From SZAS-79 sp964599095 (GTDB taxonomy: Bacteria > Pseudomonadota > Gammaproteobacteria > Burkholderiales > SG8-39), in assembly GCA_964599095.1 (NCBI GenBank), contig CAZREB010000003.1, forward strand, positions 62,001 to 126,000: a DNA stretch of 64,000 nt, written 5' to 3'. The position numbers were made by a program, and so were the translations under genes. Positions 7,359 through 15,621 of this stretch are shown here, piece by piece. The notes beneath the pieces were generated by a model, which worked only from the letters and a program-made list of their open reading frames with translations, did no database searches and was not told the DNA's origin. How positions within the stretch are numbered: position 1 is the stretch's first letter; the number at the start of each line of letters is the position of its first letter.

Positions 7359-9221
7359 CTACCGGGCCTTGCCGGTGCGGCGCTTCGCGCGCAAGGCAAA
7401 CCGACCCGGATCGACTGCATCGGCCAGCCGCGCCTCCACCGGCAGCGGCTCGCCTTCGAGGCGGCTGGCCAGCAGTTCGGCCATCAACGAGCACCAGAGG
7501 ATGCCGCGCGAACCGTAGGCGAATGCGCCGTGCAGGCCCTCTGCACCCGGAATCGCGCCGACCAGCGGCAACCGGTCCTGCGCCACGGCCCGAAAGCCCA
7601 CGCGGCCTTCCAGCGTCGCCGGGTCGAAAGCCGCTTGGGCACCCGGCAGGATTCTCGCGAGCCGCTCCAGGTTGCCCGCGTGGCTGTCGACTCGCGGCGA
7701 CGGGTCCGGGTCGTCGATGTCGAAGCTCGCGCCGGCCACGGCGAGCCCTTCGACGGCGGGGGTCACCATCCCGCCCCGCAGGAGCACGGCTCGCGGCGCA
7801 TGAAATCGTTCCGCCGGAAGGTAGGTGACTTGTCCCCGCACGCTGCGCAGCGCGACGTCGGCGACCGGCGCGAGCCGCAGCGCGTCGGCGGCGTTCCCAA
7901 GGATCACCACCGGTGCTGCTGCAATCGCCCGGCCGCTCGTGTCGCGCGCGGCCCAGCCGTCTGCGTTGCGGGTGAGCGATGCCACTTCGGTACCGAATTC
8001 GGCGTGCGCTCGCGATCCGGCGAGCAGTGCCTGCGCTAGGCTCGCAGGCTGCACCCAACCCGCGCCTTCGAACCACAGGCCGCCGGTCGCAACCGGAATT
8101 CCGGCCTTCCCTGATGCTTCCGCAGCCGAAAGGTGCGCCGCGTATCCTGCCGGATAGCCGAGACGTTCGAGCGCGGTGCGCTGCGAAGCATCTTCCTCGT
8201 CGTCGCGCGGCATCTGCAGGACACCGCATTGCGACCACGCCAGTCCCTCCAGCCGCTTCCAATGCCTGAGCGAACACAGGTACCCGGCGCGGCTCAACTG
8301 CGCGAGTACGCTGTCGTCGCGCGTGACCAGCGGATGGAAGACACCCGCATGGTTGCCCGAGGCTTCCATCGCCGGCGCCGGGCGGCGCTCGATCAGCACG
8401 ATTTCCCAGCCGCGCGCGGCGAGCCGTTCGCAGACCGCGCTGCCGGCGAGGCCGGCGCCGATGACGATCGCCCGTCTGGTCAGAGCCGCAGGCGGCGCGA
8501 CCGCGCGTGCAAATCGGCCGCAGAGCATGTCGCGCTTGCGCGCGAATCCCGGGCGCTTTTCCACGCTGAAGCCGGCCGAAGCGAGAGTGTCGCGCACTGC
8601 GGACGCGGCCGAGTAGGTTGCAAAGGTCGCGCCATCGGCTGAAAGCCTCGAAAGTGTCCCGAGCGTCGGCGCCGACCACATGTCCGGGTTCTTCGCCGGC
8701 GAGAACCCATCGAGGTAGAACGCGTCGGCCGCGAGGCGCAGCTGCGGCAGCGCGGCCGCCACGTCGGCGAAACAGAGCGTCAGCACGACGCGACCGCCCT
8801 CCAGCTCCAGCCGGTGCATGCCCGGCACCAGCATCGGCCACGCTTCGAGCAACTCGCGTGAAAGCGGCGCGAACTCGGGGTGCAAGGCATGGAGCCGCGC
8901 GAGATCGGACGCCGCGAACGGGTGCTTCTCGACCGAAACGTAGTGCAGCTTCGCGCATCGTCCGGGGCCGGCCTTCCACGCTGCCCAGGTCGCGAGGAAG
9001 TTCAGCCCGAACCCGAAACCGGTCTCGAGAATCGTGAATCGCGTCTTCAGGCGCCACCGTTCCGGCAGGCCGTTGCCTTGCAGGAATACGTGCCGCGCCT
9101 GCCCGGGGCCGCCTTCGCCGGAGTGGTACACGTCGCCGAATGCAGCGGAATACGGCGTCCCGCCTTCGTCGAATGCGAGCGTTGCCGGGACGAGGGGCTC
9201 GGGGAAATTTCGGGACGGCAT
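7359..9221 (-). CDS. mnmC: Bifunctional tRNA-modification enzyme MnmC
   Basis: A 620-residue two-domain protein. The N-terminal half (about 1-235) is the MnmD methyltransferase domain (FDEGGTPYSAAFGDVYHS, ILETGFGFGLNFLATW, DAFYLDGFSPAKNPDMW). The C-terminal half is an FAD-dependent oxidoreductase starting with AIVIGAGLAGSAVCERLAARG and containing GNHAGVFHPLV. The enzyme converts cmnm5s2U34 to mnm5s2U34 in tRNA anticodons: the FAD domain removes the carboxymethyl group and the other domain methylates. The frame extends to 9374 but family homology begins at the ATG at 9221, giving a length close to the roughly 670 residues of E. coli MnmC. The GNAT toxin gene begins its stop 34 bases upstream on the same strand. 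Confidence 0.95.
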   Translation of the reverse strand: MPSRNFPEPLVPATLAFDEGGTPYSAAFGDVYHSGEGGPGQARHVFLQGNGLPERWRLKTRFTILETGFGFGLNFLATWAAWKAGPGRCAKLHYVSVEKHPFAASDLARLHALHPEFAPLSRELLEAWPMLVPGMHRLELEGGRVVLTLCFADVAAALPQLRLAADAFYLDGFSPAKNPDMWSAPTLGTLSRLSADGATFATYSAASAVRDTLASAGFSVEKRPGFARKRDMLCGRFARAVAPPAALTRRAIVIGAGLAGSAVCERLAARGWEIVLIERRPAPAMEASGNHAGVFHPLVTRDDSVLAQLSRAGYLCSLRHWKRLEGLAWSQCGVLQMPRDDEEDASQRTALERLGYPAGYAAHLSAAEASGKAGIPVATGGLWFEGAGWVQPASLAQALLAGSRAHAEFGTEVASLTRNADGWAARDTSGRAIAAAPVVILGNAADALRLAPVADVALRSVRGQVTYLPAERFHAPRAVLLRGGMVTPAVEGLAVAGASFDIDDPDPSPRVDSHAGNLERLARILPGAQAAFDPATLEGRVGFRAVAQDRLPLVGAIPGAEGLHGAFAYGSRGILWCSLMAELLASRLEGEPLPVEARLADAVDPGRFALRAKRRTGKAR

Positions 9222-9255
9222 CCCGCTATTGTGCTGGACTCGAGGACGCCGACGC

Positions 9256-9756
9256 CTAGCCGATCGGCAGCGCCTTTGCGGACAACAACATTCGACTCGC
9301 CTGGCCCGGCATCGGCACGAATCCGAAGTGCGCATAGAAGCGCGCGGCAGGGGCGTCTTTGGCGTCCACCACAATCCCGGCTACGGCAAGTACCGCGCTG
9401 GCTTGAATCACCTTGCGGCAGGCATCGGCCAGCAGGATCGCGCCCAGGCCCTTGCCTTGGAATCCCGCATCGACGGCGAGTCGACCGATCAACGCAACCG
9501 GTATCGGATACCTGGGGAGCTTGCGCGCAAGCGCCAAAGGAAGATCGGAGCAGGCGACGCTGCCGGCGCTGAGGGTGAAGTATCCCGCCAACCGTTGCGA
9601 ATTGTCGGCAGGGGAGGCGACGAATACACGCGCCAGGTTCCTGCGGACGTCCTGGGACGCATAACGGAGGATGTACTCATCCAGCGCCGCCTGCCCGCAA
9701 CGAAATGCGGAGGCATCCAGGCCCTCGTCGAGCGGCGCGATCCGCCAGACAGTCAC
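9256..9756 (-). CDS. GNAT-family acetyltransferase toxin (TacT/AtaT type)
   Basis: A 166-residue GNAT acetyltransferase with the acetyl-CoA loop in RLAVDAGFQGKGLGAIL and the C-terminal ARFYAHFGFVPMPGQ typical of TacT-like toxins, which acetylate aminoacyl-tRNA and stop translation. The N-terminal region carries FRCGQAALDEYILRYASQD, diagnostic of toxins paired with DUF1778 antitoxins. The GTG start overlaps the antitoxin stop by four bases (GTGA, 9753-9756), so translation is coupled with antitoxin made first. Base composition is slightly more A/T-rich than the neighbouring mnmC and mmsA genes, consistent with acquisition. Confidence 0.9.
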   Translation of the reverse strand: MTVWRIAPLDEGLDASAFRCGQAALDEYILRYASQDVRRNLARVFVASPADNSQRLAGYFTLSAGSVACSDLPLALARKLPRYPIPVALIGRLAVDAGFQGKGLGAILLADACRKVIQASAVLAVAGIVVDAKDAPAARFYAHFGFVPMPGQASRMLLSAKALPIG

Positions 9757-10034
9757 CGGACCGGGTTTGCCGCGTGTCGCTTGAACGCGCGCTTCATTGC
9801 CGCGTTTGGTTTCGCAGGGCGATCGAGTTCCGTCAGGAAGGCCTGGAAATCCTTCGGATTCAGGGTGATCGATTCATGGGCCTGGACCACCTGCTCGGCG
9901 GAAGCAAGCGCATGAGAGAGCACGAACTCCGAAACGCTTACACGTGCGTAACCGGCCGCCTTGTCGAGCAGTTGCCTCGCGCTGTCGTCGCAGCGAATGT
10001 GAAGGCGACTCTCCTTGATTGTCGTGGTTCCCAC
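9753..10034 (-). CDS. DUF1778 (TacA-like) ribbon-helix-helix antitoxin
   Basis: A 93-residue protein. The N-terminal 50 residues (TTTIKESRLHIRCDDSARQLLDKAAGYARVSVSEFVLSHAL) fit a ribbon-helix-helix DNA-binding fold. The C-terminal tail (LNPKDFQAFLTELDRPAKPN) is the toxin-neutralising segment of DUF1778 antitoxins. The start is GTG at 10034 with GGAG about 7 bases upstream. It is the first gene of the pair, and a perfect inverted repeat 31 bases upstream is a probable autoregulatory operator. Confidence 0.92.
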   Translation of the reverse strand: MGTTTIKESRLHIRCDDSARQLLDKAAGYARVSVSEFVLSHALASAEQVVQAHESITLNPKDFQAFLTELDRPAKPNAAMKRAFKRHAANPVR

Positions 10035-10064
10035 AAAAGGCTCCGTATTTCCAATCCTCGATAT

Positions 10065-10085
10065 TGTACGCCAATTGTGCGTACA
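10065..10085. promoter_or_regulatory. Operator-like inverted repeat of the toxin-antitoxin module
   Basis: TGTACGC (10065-10071), a 7-base spacer CAATTGT, and GCGTACA (10079-10085) form a perfect inverted repeat. On the minus strand the inner arm overlaps TACAAT (10067-10062), a good -10 for the antitoxin transcript. Binding of the RHH antitoxin or toxin-antitoxin complex here would block that promoter, the usual conditional-cooperativity arrangement. No other copy was seen in the window. Confidence 0.7.
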
Positions 10086-10209
10086 TCATCTCCCGTCCCC
10101 GCGATGATCCGGCCCGTCGCCAGGATCCTGCATGGCCGGCGGATACCGGCGGCACGCGATCCGGAAAAGAGCTAAATTCACGGCCTGTCGAAACAAGGAA
10201 GGGATTTTC

Positions 10210-11727
10210 ATGAACAAGCCCGCCGACCTGAAGCTCGCGACCGTCCCGATGTGGATCAACGGCAAGGCCGTCGTTCCCGCGCTGCGCATGGGCGAGGTGT
10301 TCAATCCCGCCACCGGTGCCGCCGCGAAGCAGGTGCCTTACGCAGACGCCGCGACCATCGATGCCGCCGTCAAGGCCGCCGCCGCCGCGCTGCCGGCCTG
10401 GCGCGATGCGCCGCCGCTGCGCCGCGCGCGCGTGATGCAGAAATTCCTGCAGCTTCTGCAGGATCACCAGAAGGAACTCGCCGAACTGGTCACCGCCGAG
10501 CACGGCAAGACGCTGCCCGATGCGATGGGTTCGGTGCAGCGGGGCATGGAAGTCGTCGAGTTCGCCTGCGGCATCCCGCACCTGCTCAAGGGCGAGTTCT
10601 CCGAGAACGTCGGCACCGGCGTGGACTGCCACACGCTGCGCCAGCCGGTGGGCGTCTGCGCGGGAATCACGCCGTTCAACTTCCCGGTGATGGTGCCGCT
10701 GTGGATGTTCCCTGTGGCGATCGCCTGCGGCAATACGTTCGTGCTGAAGCCCTCGGAGAAAGTGCCGTCGGCGTCGGTCCGGATGGCGGAGCTCTTCAAG
10801 GAGGCGGGCCTGCCGGACGGCGTGCTGAACGTCGTGCACGGCGACAAGGCCGCGGTCGACGCGATCCTCGCGCACCCGGGAATCAGTGCGGTGTCGTTTG
10901 TCGGCTCGACGCCGATCGCGAAATACATCTACGAGACCTGCGCGCACCATGGCAAGCGGGTGCAGGCGCTCGGCGGCGCGAAGAACCATGCGGTCGTCCT
11001 GCCGGATGCGGACATGGAGTTCGCGGCCGACGCGCTGATCGGCGCGGCCTACGGCTCGGCGGGCGAGCGCTGCATGGCGATCTCGGCCGTGGTCGCGGTG
11101 GGCGATGCGGCCGACCCGATCGTCGCCCTGCTGAAGAAGAAGGCCGAGGCGATCAAGATCGGCCCGGGCACGATGGACGGCGCCGACATGGGGCCGCTCG
11201 TCACCGGCGCGCACCGCGACAAGGTCAGGGGCTATGTCGACGCCGGCGTCAAGGAAGGCGCGAAGCTGGTGTCCGACGGCCGCGGCTACGTGGTCAAGGG
11301 CCACGAGAACGGGTTCTTCATCGGCACCACGCTGTTCGACGACGTGAAGCCGGAAATGAGCATCTACAGGGACGAGATCTTCGGCCCGGTGCTGATCGTG
11401 CTGCGCGTGAAGACGCTGGACGAGGCGATCGCGCTGGTGAATTCGAACCCGTATGCGAACGGCACCGCGATCTTCACCGAATCCGGCGGCGCGGCGCGCC
11501 GGTTCGAGAACGAGATCCAGGTCGGCATGGTCGGCGTCAACGTGCCGATTCCCGTGCCGGTTGCGTTCTACTCGTTCGGCGGCTGGAAGAACTCCCTCTT
11601 CGGCGACCTGCACGTGCACGGCGCCGAGGGCGTCAAGTTCTACACCCGCACCAAGGTCGTCACCACCCGCTGGCCGCATACCGACACCCCGGTACGCGGC
11701 GGGTTCAGCATGCCGACCCTGGGCTAA
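10210..11727 (+). CDS. mmsA: CoA-acylating methylmalonate-semialdehyde dehydrogenase
   Basis: A 505-residue aldehyde dehydrogenase superfamily enzyme of the MmsA type. Visible are GVCAGITPFNFPVMVPLWMFP, FVLKPSEKVPSA, VSFVGSTPIAKYIYE, the catalytic cysteine in SAGERCMAIS, and the MmsA-typical C-terminus VPVAFYSFGGWKNSLFGDLH. It oxidises (methyl)malonate semialdehyde to propionyl-CoA or acetyl-CoA in valine, beta-alanine or inositol catabolism. AAGGAAGG (10196-10203) is an excellent ribosome site for ATG 10210. No mmsB or aminotransferase gene is adjacent. A transposase element begins two bases after its stop codon. Confidence 0.95.
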   Translation: MNKPADLKLATVPMWINGKAVVPALRMGEVFNPATGAAAKQVPYADAATIDAAVKAAAAALPAWRDAPPLRRARVMQKFLQLLQDHQKELAELVTAEHGKTLPDAMGSVQRGMEVVEFACGIPHLLKGEFSENVGTGVDCHTLRQPVGVCAGITPFNFPVMVPLWMFPVAIACGNTFVLKPSEKVPSASVRMAELFKEAGLPDGVLNVVHGDKAAVDAILAHPGISAVSFVGSTPIAKYIYETCAHHGKRVQALGGAKNHAVVLPDADMEFAADALIGAAYGSAGERCMAISAVVAVGDAADPIVALLKKKAEAIKIGPGTMDGADMGPLVTGAHRDKVRGYVDAGVKEGAKLVSDGRGYVVKGHENGFFIGTTLFDDVKPEMSIYRDEIFGPVLIVLRVKTLDEAIALVNSNPYANGTAIFTESGGAARRFENEIQVGMVGVNVPIPVPVAFYSFGGWKNSLFGDLHVHGAEGVKFYTRTKVVTTRWPHTDTPVRGGFSMPTLG

Positions 11728-11748
11728 TCGGGGACAGACCACGTTTTT

Positions 11749-11768
11749 CCGGCGCGTCAACGCGCCGG
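11749..11768. repeat. Left REP-like hairpin of the RAYT element
   Basis: CCGGCGCG (11749-11756), loop TCAA, CGCGCCGG (11761-11768): a perfect 8-bp stem with a 4-base loop directly inside the left terminal repeat. It lies 22 bases after the mmsA stop and would also fold in the mmsA transcript. Confidence 0.75.
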
Positions 11769-11791
11769 GTGCGGCCTGCGTTGATCGAGGC

Positions 11792-12493
11792 ATGCCACGC
11801 CGCGCCCGATTAATGCTTCCCGACGTTGCCGTCCATATCATCCAGCGCGGCAACAATCGAACTGCGTGCTTCTTCGCTGAGGGGGATTACGCGCTCTACC
11901 TGTTCCACCTGGAACGGCTTGCCGCGCGATTCGACTGCGCAGTCCACGCATGGTGCCTCATGACCAACCACGTGCACTTGCTGGTGACACCCGGTACGGA
12001 CAAGTCCTGCGGGCTGCTGATGAAGCACCTTGGGCAACGCTATGTGCAGTACGTCAATCGAGTCCGGAAGCGCACGGGCACCCTCTGGGAAGGCCGGTTC
12101 CGGTCATGCCTTGCCCAGACCGAGAGCTACGTGCTCGCCTGCTATCGGTATATCGAACTGAATCCGGTGAGGGCCGGGATGACCCGACATCCGCGCGACT
12201 ACCCGTGGTCGAGCTATCGCGTGAATGCCGAGGGCAGGGCCGACAGCTTGTGCGCCCCCCACCCGGAGTACGCACGTCTCGGTGAGTCGGGTGAAACACG
12301 GCGAGCCGCGTATCGAGGGCTCTTTGACGAACAGTTCGACGATCGGGTGGCCGACGAGATCCGGTCGGCAACCAATGGCGGATTTGCTCTGGGCGGCGAG
12401 AATTTTCGCGCCCAGGTGGGCCAGAGTCTTGGTCGCCGAGCAAGCAGGGGACGACCGGGAAGGCCGGTCGCCGCGCGGCAAGGATCGCGCTGA
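11792..12493 (+). CDS. REP-associated tyrosine transposase (Y1/IS200-like)
   Basis: A 233-residue Y1-type HUH endonuclease. The N-terminal DVAVHIIQRGNNRTACFF, the HUH metal motif in CLMTNHVHLLVTP, and the catalytic-tyrosine region ACYRYIELNPVRAGM followed by PRDYPWSSYRVNA are hallmarks of RAYTs. These single-copy transposases cut and join single-stranded DNA at REP hairpins and are thought to spread them. The frame is open back into mmsA, but homology starts at the ATG at 11792. The C-terminal about 50 residues (basic, Arg/Gly-rich) look less conserved but the frame is intact. Confidence 0.92.
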   Translation: MPRRARLMLPDVAVHIIQRGNNRTACFFAEGDYALYLFHLERLAARFDCAVHAWCLMTNHVHLLVTPGTDKSCGLLMKHLGQRYVQYVNRVRKRTGTLWEGRFRSCLAQTESYVLACYRYIELNPVRAGMTRHPRDYPWSSYRVNAEGRADSLCAPHPEYARLGESGETRRAAYRGLFDEQFDDRVADEIRSATNGGFALGGENFRAQVGQSLGRRASRGRPGRPVAARQGSR

Positions 12494-12572
12494 CGAGCGA
12501 ATTGACGAGCGTCAGTCGAGCTGGCTCCCGGCTCGCGCGGCGAAATCCCCGAACGCGTGGTCAGGAATCAAT

Positions 12573-12590
12573 CCGTCCCTTTCCGGACGG
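12573..12590. repeat. Right REP-like hairpin of the RAYT element
   Basis: CCGTCC (12573-12578), six-base loop, GGACGG (12585-12590), just inside the right terminal repeat. It differs in sequence from the left hairpin, as is usual for the paired REPs of a BIME-like unit. Confidence 0.6.
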
Positions 12591-12619
12591 GTTGCCGAAA
12601 ACGTGGTCTGTCCCCGAAT

Positions 12620-13495
12620 CTACCCGGCGAACCGTGCTTCAGGCAGGCCGCGCACGCCGGGGCGCACTGCCAGCACGCTGCCGGCGAGCGGCTGCTTCGC
12701 GAGGTCTTCGGGCGTGAGCCGCTGAGTCGCCGTGGTCACATAGAGCGTGTCGAAGTCCGCGCCGCCGAAGCAGCAGCAGGTCGGGTTGGCCACCGGCATC
12801 TCGATCACGCGGTCGATCTTGCCAGCCGGGGTGTACCGCACCAGCCGCCAGCCGCCATACTCGGCATTCCACAGGCAGCCTTCGGCATCGATGCACGAGC
12901 CGTCCGGCCGACCCGGATGCCCGGTGGTGTCGCAGAACACGCGTTCGTTCGAAACCTCGCCGGAAGCGAGGTCGAAGTCCCATGCTCGGATCACCTGCCG
13001 GTAGGTGTCGGCGAAGTACATTGTCCTGTCGTCCGGGCTCCAGGCGATGCTGTTCGGCACGATCACGTCGCTGCGCATGCGCTTGCACGAATGGTCGGCC
13101 GCGAGCCGATACAGCGAGCCGGTGGGTTCGCGTCTCGCATCGCTCATCGTCCCGGCCCAGAAGCGTCCCGCGCGATCGCAGCGCCCGTCGTTGAAGCGGT
13201 TCTCCGGCAGGTGAGCTTCCGGCTGCGCGATCGCCTGCAATGCGCCGCTCTGCGGATCGAGGAAATAGAGCCCGCTCTGGAGCGCCGCGAGCATTCCTCC
13301 GCGCTCGCGGAACGCAACGCTCCCGACGACGGACGGCAGCGCCGTGGTCTTCACGCTTCTGTCGCGCGGATCCCAGCGCTTAAGCGCAGGCCCGCGGCTG
13401 TCCACCCACCACAGCACCTGCTCGCGCTCGCACCAGAGCGTGCATTCGCCGAGGCGGTCATCGCCCTTGACCACGCAGTCGACCTGAAATGCCAT
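12620..13495 (-). CDS. SMP-30/gluconolactonase/LRE-family lactonase
   Basis: A 291-residue six-bladed beta-propeller. Metal-site regions are visible in order: LGECTLWCEREQ (Glu), HLPENRFNDGRCDRAGRFW (Asn), VPNSIAWSPDDRTMYFADT (Asn) and GRPDGSCIDAEGCLWNAEY (Asp). Family members hydrolyse sugar-acid lactones such as gluconolactone. GGAGGG lies about 10 bases before ATG 13495. It is divergent, with a 36-base gap, from a 2-hydroxyacid dehydrogenase and an enolase-superfamily gene, so the three genes plausibly act on one sugar-acid route. The stop codon is four bases from the end of the RAYT element. Confidence 0.9.
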   Translation of the reverse strand: MAFQVDCVVKGDDRLGECTLWCEREQVLWWVDSRGPALKRWDPRDRSVKTTALPSVVGSVAFRERGGMLAALQSGLYFLDPQSGALQAIAQPEAHLPENRFNDGRCDRAGRFWAGTMSDARREPTGSLYRLAADHSCKRMRSDVIVPNSIAWSPDDRTMYFADTYRQVIRAWDFDLASGEVSNERVFCDTTGHPGRPDGSCIDAEGCLWNAEYGGWRLVRYTPAGKIDRVIEMPVANPTCCCFGGADFDTLYVTTATQRLTPEDLAKQPLAGSVLAVRPGVRGLPEARFAG

Positions 13496-13531
13496 TGCCC
13501 GATTCCCTCCGGGCGGGCACGATAGCACGCC

Positions 13532-14503
13532 ATGAACGTTGTCTTCCACGGAACACTCATCCACCACCTGAAGGACCTCTTCCTCGCCAAGGCGAAGACG
13601 CCGTGGGCGGTGCATCGTTTTTTCGAGCAGGATCCGCGCGAGGATTTCGAACGTGCGCTGGCAGACGCCGACGTGCTGATCACGATGGCGTGGAACGCGA
13701 GCCACCCGCCGGCGCCCAAGCTCAAGCTGATTCACCTGCCGGGCACAGGTTACGAAGGCATCGATTTCAGCGCGGTGCCCGAGGGCGTCGCGGTCTGCAA
13801 CGCCTACGGCCATGCAGAGGGGATGGCGGAGTACACGCTGCTCGGCATGCTCGCCTGGTGCCATCGCTTCTACGAGGCCGACAAGACCTTCCGCGAAGGG
13901 AGCTGGGAATTCAGCGGGCGCATGAACGGCCCGGTCAACGAGGAGCTCTACGGCAAGACGCTCGGCATTGTCGGGTTCGGCTCGATCGGGCGGGCAGTGG
14001 CCGAGCGCGCGAAACCCTTCGGCATGAAGGTCGTGGCAATCAACCGCACCCGGCGCGAGCCGCCGCCTTGTGTCGATACTTGGGTCGGGTTCGACCGCAT
14101 CGACGCAATCCTGCCCGAGCTCGATTACATCGTCGTGGCCGCGGCGCTCGGGCCCGGGACGGAGTCGCTCATCGGTAGCGCACAGTTCGCGAGGATGAAG
14201 CCCTCGGCAGTGATCCTCAACGTGGGCCGGGGCCCGATCATCGAGGAAGGCGCGCTCTTCGAGGCACTCAGGTCCCGGCGCATCCGCGGCGCGACCATCG
14301 ACGTCTGGTACGGCGACTACCCGTCGAAAGACAATCCCCGCGTGCCGCCGTCGAAATTTCCGTTCCACGAACTCGACAACCTCTACATGACGCCGCACAC
14401 CTCCGGGTGGACCACCGGCATGATCGACCGGCGCTGGACCGAGATCGCCGGCAACCTCGACCGCCTTGCGCGCGGCGAGCCCTTGCTCAATCGCCTCAAG
14501 TGA
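13532..14503 (+). CDS. D-isomer-specific 2-hydroxyacid dehydrogenase
   Basis: A 323-residue NAD(P)-dependent dehydrogenase. The Rossmann motif is GIVGFGSIGRAVAERAKPFGMKVVAINRT; the catalytic Arg is in NVGRGPIIEEG and the catalytic His in MTPHTSGW. The usual Glu-containing segment reads TIDVWYGDYP, so the Glu position is not obvious. These enzymes reduce 2-oxo acids or oxidise D-2-hydroxy acids. It has no visible Shine-Dalgarno; GATAGC lies 5 bases before the ATG, suggesting a very short or absent leader. It is followed 10 bases later by an enolase-superfamily gene and is divergent from the SMP-30 lactonase. Confidence 0.88.
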   Translation: MNVVFHGTLIHHLKDLFLAKAKTPWAVHRFFEQDPREDFERALADADVLITMAWNASHPPAPKLKLIHLPGTGYEGIDFSAVPEGVAVCNAYGHAEGMAEYTLLGMLAWCHRFYEADKTFREGSWEFSGRMNGPVNEELYGKTLGIVGFGSIGRAVAERAKPFGMKVVAINRTRREPPPCVDTWVGFDRIDAILPELDYIVVAAALGPGTESLIGSAQFARMKPSAVILNVGRGPIIEEGALFEALRSRRIRGATIDVWYGDYPSKDNPRVPPSKFPFHELDNLYMTPHTSGWTTGMIDRRWTEIAGNLDRLARGEPLLNRLK

Positions 14504-14513
14504 ATAGCTCCCG

Positions 14514-15614
14514 ATGAAGCTCGCCCGGTGGTCGCTGCACTTCTACTCGCTGCCCTACGAGCGCGAAGTCGTCTGGGCGAACGCGGTAGAGTCTGCCGGC
14601 CTCTATGCGTTGCTGACGCTTACCGACGAGAACGGCGTTACCGGCGTGGCCGAGGGCACGATCAAGGCGACGTGGGCCGGCGTATCGCCGCGCTCGCTGG
14701 CCGCGTCCTTCGAGGATTTCCTGATCCCGAAGGTGCTTGGTGTCGAATGCGACAGCGTCGCCACCCTGATGAAGCGTCTCGATGGCATCCCGGAAAACCG
14801 CCTCGCCAAGGCGATGATCGACAACGCCGCATGGCAGATCGAGGCCTGCCGCGCGGGCCAACCCCTGTGGAAATTGTGGGACGGATCGCCTTCGGTGGAC
14901 CTTACCTGGGCCATCACGCGCCAGCCGCCTGCGGTCATGGCGGCGGAAGCCGCGGACGTCTGCTCCCGCTACGGGTTCGGCACGCTCAAGGTCAAGGGCG
15001 GGCAGGGGCTCGAGACCGACAAGGCGGCGATGCGCGAGATCCGCGCGGCGGTCGGCGACCAGGTGATCCTGTACGTGGACGCCAACAGCCACTACAAGCG
15101 CTCCGAGGGGCTCTCGTACACGCACGCGATGCGCGACTGCGGCGCGACGGTGTCCGAGGACCCTTGCCCGCTGCAGCCGGACGCGCAGTTCACCGAACTT
15201 CAAGCCGGGGCCGGCATCCCGGTCCTGGTCGATCGCACCTGTACCTCGGTACTGGACGCGGCCCACTATCTCGAAAAAGGCGCGAAGGCGCTCTCCACGA
15301 AAACAGGGCGCATCGGCTGTTCCGAGTCGCGGGCGATCGCGGAGCTCGCCGCCGAGCGGGGCGCGCGGGTCGCGCTCGGCCTGTATGCCGAGAGCGCGCT
15401 CGGCACGCTCATCAGCCTGCAGTACGGCGCGGCAATCCCGCCGGCCCTGCGCCTGGTGGCCGCCGAGCAGACCTTCTACCTTGGCCTGCGCGAGCAGGTG
15501 ATCACGACGATGCCGCCGGTGAAGAACGGCCGGATCGAACTGCCTGCCGACCCCGAAATCGCGAAGCGGGTCGACTGGGAAAGGGTGAAGCGGTTCGCCC
15601 TCGCCGGGGCCTAG
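14514..15614 (+). CDS. Enolase-superfamily enzyme (mandelate racemase/muconate lactonizing type)
   Basis: A 366-residue protein with an N-terminal capping domain and a C-terminal barrel. The catalytic Lys region KVKGGQG, metal ligands in YVDANSHY (Asp), TVSEDPCP (Glu) and VLVDRTC (Asp), and the second Lys in LSTKTGRIG are all present. This set fits an MLE-subgroup enzyme: cycloisomerase, dehydratase or epimerase of carboxylate substrates. Its position behind a 2-hydroxyacid dehydrogenase and beside a lactonase suggests sugar-acid or aromatic-acid breakdown; the precise reaction cannot be assigned from sequence. Confidence 0.88.
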   Translation: MKLARWSLHFYSLPYEREVVWANAVESAGLYALLTLTDENGVTGVAEGTIKATWAGVSPRSLAASFEDFLIPKVLGVECDSVATLMKRLDGIPENRLAKAMIDNAAWQIEACRAGQPLWKLWDGSPSVDLTWAITRQPPAVMAAEAADVCSRYGFGTLKVKGGQGLETDKAAMREIRAAVGDQVILYVDANSHYKRSEGLSYTHAMRDCGATVSEDPCPLQPDAQFTELQAGAGIPVLVDRTCTSVLDAAHYLEKGAKALSTKTGRIGCSESRAIAELAAERGARVALGLYAESALGTLISLQYGAAIPPALRLVAAEQTFYLGLREQVITTMPPVKNGRIELPADPEIAKRVDWERVKRFALAGA

Positions 15615-15621
15615 CTGGGAG

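Larger units (their letters stand above)
11729..12616 (+). mobile_element. REP-associated tyrosine transposase (RAYT) element with terminal inverted repeats
   Basis: An 888-bp unit bounded by near-identical inverted ends: CGGGGACAGACCACGTTTTT plus C at 11729-11749, and its reverse complement at 12597-12616 with one T fewer. Each end is followed inward by a GC-rich REP-like hairpin, and the transposase gene lies between. The unit fills the space between the mmsA stop (11727) and the stop of the convergent SMP-30 gene (12620) almost exactly, so insertion damaged neither gene and the hairpins may now act as bidirectional terminators. Confidence 0.8.

Noticed and set aside
6382..9057. 891-residue minus-strand open frame
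   Set aside because: Spans a real plus-strand oxidase gene and another frame of mnmC; shadow only.
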